Of a DNA stretch of 64,000 nt, positions 62,125 to 64,000 are shown one piece after another (within the stretch, counting starts at the first letter, position 1; each line of letters starts with the position of its first letter). The stretch is from Kistimonas sp964291485 (lineage in GTDB: Bacteria > Pseudomonadota > Gammaproteobacteria > Pseudomonadales > Endozoicomonadaceae). The DNA lies in NCBI GenBank assembly GCA_964291485.2, contig OZ220224.1, positions 4,030,001 to 4,094,000 on the forward strand. Direction: 5' to 3'. The position numbers were made by a program, and so were the translations under genes. The notes under the pieces are model-generated. The model did no database searches. It had not been told where the DNA came from and saw only the letters and a program-made list of their open reading frames with translations.

Positions 62125-63315
62125 ATGCAAGAATTCACCGTTACACACCAATCAATCATTCAATGGATCAACCAGACACATGATTGCAACGCTTACTCCC
62201 CCGACAATACACATCGAGAAAACACGATTGGGTTATGCTGGTTTCTAAATAAAAGCATCAAAATTCTTTGCACCAATACTTGCAGCAGTGCAAAGCATAT
62301 CCTCCAAAATTTAACGGTTTCCCCCTATCGATCCATTAAAAACATGAAGGTCATTGCTGTAAGCATTCTCTTTCCCGTAATCATCCTTCCTCTACTGGTG
62401 CTTAGCATTGTGAAGACCATTATGGACTGGCTCATGTTTCCACTGCAGCGCCGTTATGACTTCATTCCGAGAGAACAGACGGAACCTCCTGAGAATTTGA
62501 GGCCATTTCAGATAACTGTACAAAGCCGTAATCGCAGACTAATAGGGTATGTGATTCCCGCCGCCACCGAACACAAAGGCACCATTGTTTACTTTCATGG
62601 GAATGGGATGACGGCACACCATGCCGCCTACGCGCATGGCAACGTATGGAGCCAGGCGGGGTACTGCACCGTATTTGCCACCTATCCCGGTTATGGGGGC
62701 TCGGAAGGTGCCATCCTGTCAGAAGGCGATCTTATCGAGGCTGGACAGGCCTTTATTGATCACGCAAAAACACTGCCTCAAGGCACGTCAACACCGGGAC
62801 TCATCCTATGGGCATGGTCAATCGGCACCGGTATCGCCATGCGACTGGCTGCCGATAACGCAGATGACGTTTCAAGAACCATCCTGCATGCGCCCTATTA
62901 CAGCCTGGACTCCCTTGTGCAAAACAGAACAGCCGGATTCTGCGGGTGCTGTACTCATTATTTACAATATCAGATTGAAACACACCAGGACTTACAACGC
63001 TTCGCTCAAAACCCAGACAAAGAAGTCATCCTTATTCATGCTGCGCAGGACAGGGTCGTTCCTTTTGCACAATCGGAACAACTCTTTCAGCCATCTCTGG
63101 AACAATCAGATGAACAAACTGCTACTGAGCAGAGGAATGTACACCTGCTCAAACTCATTCCTCAAACAAATGGCAACTATCACTGCACAGCCTGCAACCA
63201 TTCAATTGATCTAACGCGTTTCTGGCATCAGCATTTACCGAACAGTTGGGAAGTTGAATTATTGACCAGTAGCGATATCCCAACACCACCGCTGGATGAA
63301 GCGGATCCGTCCTGA
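62125..63315 (+). CDS. Membrane-anchored alpha/beta hydrolase, copy 3
   Basis: A 396-residue protein starting at MQEFTVTHQSIIQW with CAGGAG upstream; copy 4 begins in the same way, which fixes this start. Anchor about 76-97, then PLQRRY. Oxyanion loop YFHGNGMTA is canonical; Ser232 in WAWSIGTG, Asp309 in AQDRVVPF, His353 in NYHCTACN. Compared with copy 2 the N-terminal 70 residues differ, with a helical Cys-rich segment (ILCTNTCSSAKHIL). Substrate unknown. Confidence 0.8.
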   Translation: MQEFTVTHQSIIQWINQTHDCNAYSPDNTHRENTIGLCWFLNKSIKILCTNTCSSAKHILQNLTVSPYRSIKNMKVIAVSILFPVIILPLLVLSIVKTIMDWLMFPLQRRYDFIPREQTEPPENLRPFQITVQSRNRRLIGYVIPAATEHKGTIVYFHGNGMTAHHAAYAHGNVWSQAGYCTVFATYPGYGGSEGAILSEGDLIEAGQAFIDHAKTLPQGTSTPGLILWAWSIGTGIAMRLAADNADDVSRTILHAPYYSLDSLVQNRTAGFCGCCTHYLQYQIETHQDLQRFAQNPDKEVILIHAAQDRVVPFAQSEQLFQPSLEQSDEQTATEQRNVHLLKLIPQTNGNYHCTACNHSIDLTRFWHQHLPNSWEVELLTSSDIPTPPLDEADPS

Positions 63316-63734
63316 ATACACACAGGCTTTAGAAGAGAGCCTTTAACGCTTCTCCACCGTATCTCAGCTTCAGTGCTGATAGACCGGCAAGCCCCTAATA
63401 ATATGTGCGATATCAATTACGATGTCATCATCGTTTTTTACAAACGGATTTTGACACCTTTAAAATGGAAAATGACAATGAAGATTTATCATGCCTTGAA
63501 TAATCAGATTAATAACATTCTCATAGCAAGATCTATAAAAAAACAACACACAGAATGAAACAATCACGCCATCTGCGACGATTGATTTCTCAACAATAAT
63601 TGGCTAAACAAACCTGATAAAAACAGTAACAAGCTTGTCACACCCGGATGACCGCTCTCGGAACTTTCACACCTTTACTGGTCAAAACAATAAGAACATT
63701 CAATTCAATATAGAATTTTAAGGATTGATTTATC
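63316..63734. other. Gap with the second copy of the upstream element
   Basis: 419 bases without a gene. It contains ACAGTAACAAGCTTGTCACA at 63623-63642 and GAACTTTCACAC near 63661, matching the gap before copy 3. A 61-codon frame here has no support. Confidence 0.5.
63623..63672 (+). repeat. Upstream repeat before hydrolase copy 4
   Basis: Matches the block at 62001-62038, with a slightly longer spacer between the two conserved parts. It lies about 65-110 bases before the copy 4 start. Confidence 0.6.
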
Positions 63735-64000
63735 ATGCAGGAAATACCATTCCCCCAACAATCAATCATGCGATATGTCAACCGTAGACTTGATTGCAGC
63801 AATCATAATCAGAACAACATACCCGGAGAGGATGATAATGAATGTTTTGATTTATTGTGGATTCTGGGCAAAAACATCAGAATCATTTGCACGAACATTG
63901 GCCTCAGCGCACAACATCTCCTGCAATGTTTAACAAATTCTTCCTATCGATCTATTAAAGACATGAAGATTATTGTTGTAAGCATCCTCTTCCCCTTGAT
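63735..64000 (+). CDS. Alpha/beta hydrolase, copy 4 (partial, cut by window end)
   Basis: Eighty-eight codons are present. The N-terminus MQEIPFPQQSIMRYVNR and the segment GKNIRIICTNIGLSAQHLLQ resemble copy 3 (GLCWFLNKSIKILCTNTCSSAKHILQ), followed by YRSIKDMKIIVVSILFP, the start of the membrane anchor. The catalytic domain lies beyond the window. AAGGAT precedes the ATG. Clearly a tandem duplicate of copy 3 with its upstream region. Confidence 0.85.
   Translation, partial: MQEIPFPQQSIMRYVNRRLDCSNHNQNNIPGEDDNECFDLLWILGKNIRIICTNIGLSAQHLLQCLTNSSYRSIKDMKIIVVSILFPL

Noticed and set aside
63373..63558. 61-codon open frame in the hydrolase gap
   Set aside because: No ribosome site; AT-rich low-complexity sequence.

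Overview
The window is a chromosomal segment of a gammaproteobacterium. The gene order glmM-folP-ftsH-rlmE/yhbY/greA-carB-carA-dapB/dnaJ-dnaK-grpE/recN/fur/bamE-rnfH-ratA/smpB-ssrA, followed by xseB-ispA-dxs-ribA and pgpA-thiL-nusB-ribH-ribBA-ribE-ribD//nrdR, is the Pseudomonas/Oceanospirillales type. A Fur with one cysteine, DUF2860 porin-like and Na+-coupled transporter genes, and large AT-rich membrane proteins of effector type suggest a marine, probably animal-associated lineage such as Endozoicomonadaceae. The taxonomic placement is inference from gene order and protein similarity by eye, not a database result.

Layout. 1-25.5 kb is conserved housekeeping DNA: cell-wall precursor and folate synthesis (glmM, folP), membrane protease (ftsH), ribosome maturation (rlmE, yhbY), transcript cleavage (greA), carbamoyl phosphate synthesis (carAB), lysine/DAP synthesis (dapB), vitamin B6 salvage (pdxY), the Hsp70 system (grpE-dnaK-dnaJ, with two good sigma-32 promoters), DNA repair (recN with a LexA box), iron control (fur), outer-membrane assembly (bamE) and trans-translation (smpB, ssrA with an unusual 16-residue tag). 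25.5-43 kb, just past the tmRNA gene, is an accessory region. It holds a truncated ANL-type acyl-CoA synthetase, an acyl-CoA dehydrogenase, a DUF2860 outer-membrane protein, two GNAT genes, a YfcC-type carrier, a 776-residue effector-like membrane protein, a CstA-type carrier, a DUF4062-like protein and two tandem Na+:alanine symporters.

43-54.4 kb returns to core genes: xseB-ispA-dxs (isoprenoids) and the riboflavin/thiamine/nusB cluster, interrupted by a second effector-like gene (46.0-47.2 kb) and a retropepsin-like protease gene. In most relatives nrdR abuts ribD. Here about 5.6 kb separates them, carrying a membrane-anchored alpha/beta hydrolase, an opine-dehydrogenase-like enzyme, a YfcC carrier and a LysR regulator. 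Beyond nrdR (60.5 kb to the end) come three more copies of the same hydrolase family, the last cut by the window edge.

The most unusual content is the four-member family of membrane-anchored alpha/beta hydrolases around nrdR, whose last two copies share upstream sequence; the opine-type module beside it, which could use opines made by marine invertebrates; the two effector-like proteins; a possible leader-peptide attenuator before carA; and the atypical tmRNA tag. No rRNA, tRNA, CRISPR array, insertion sequence, integrase or phage gene was recognised.
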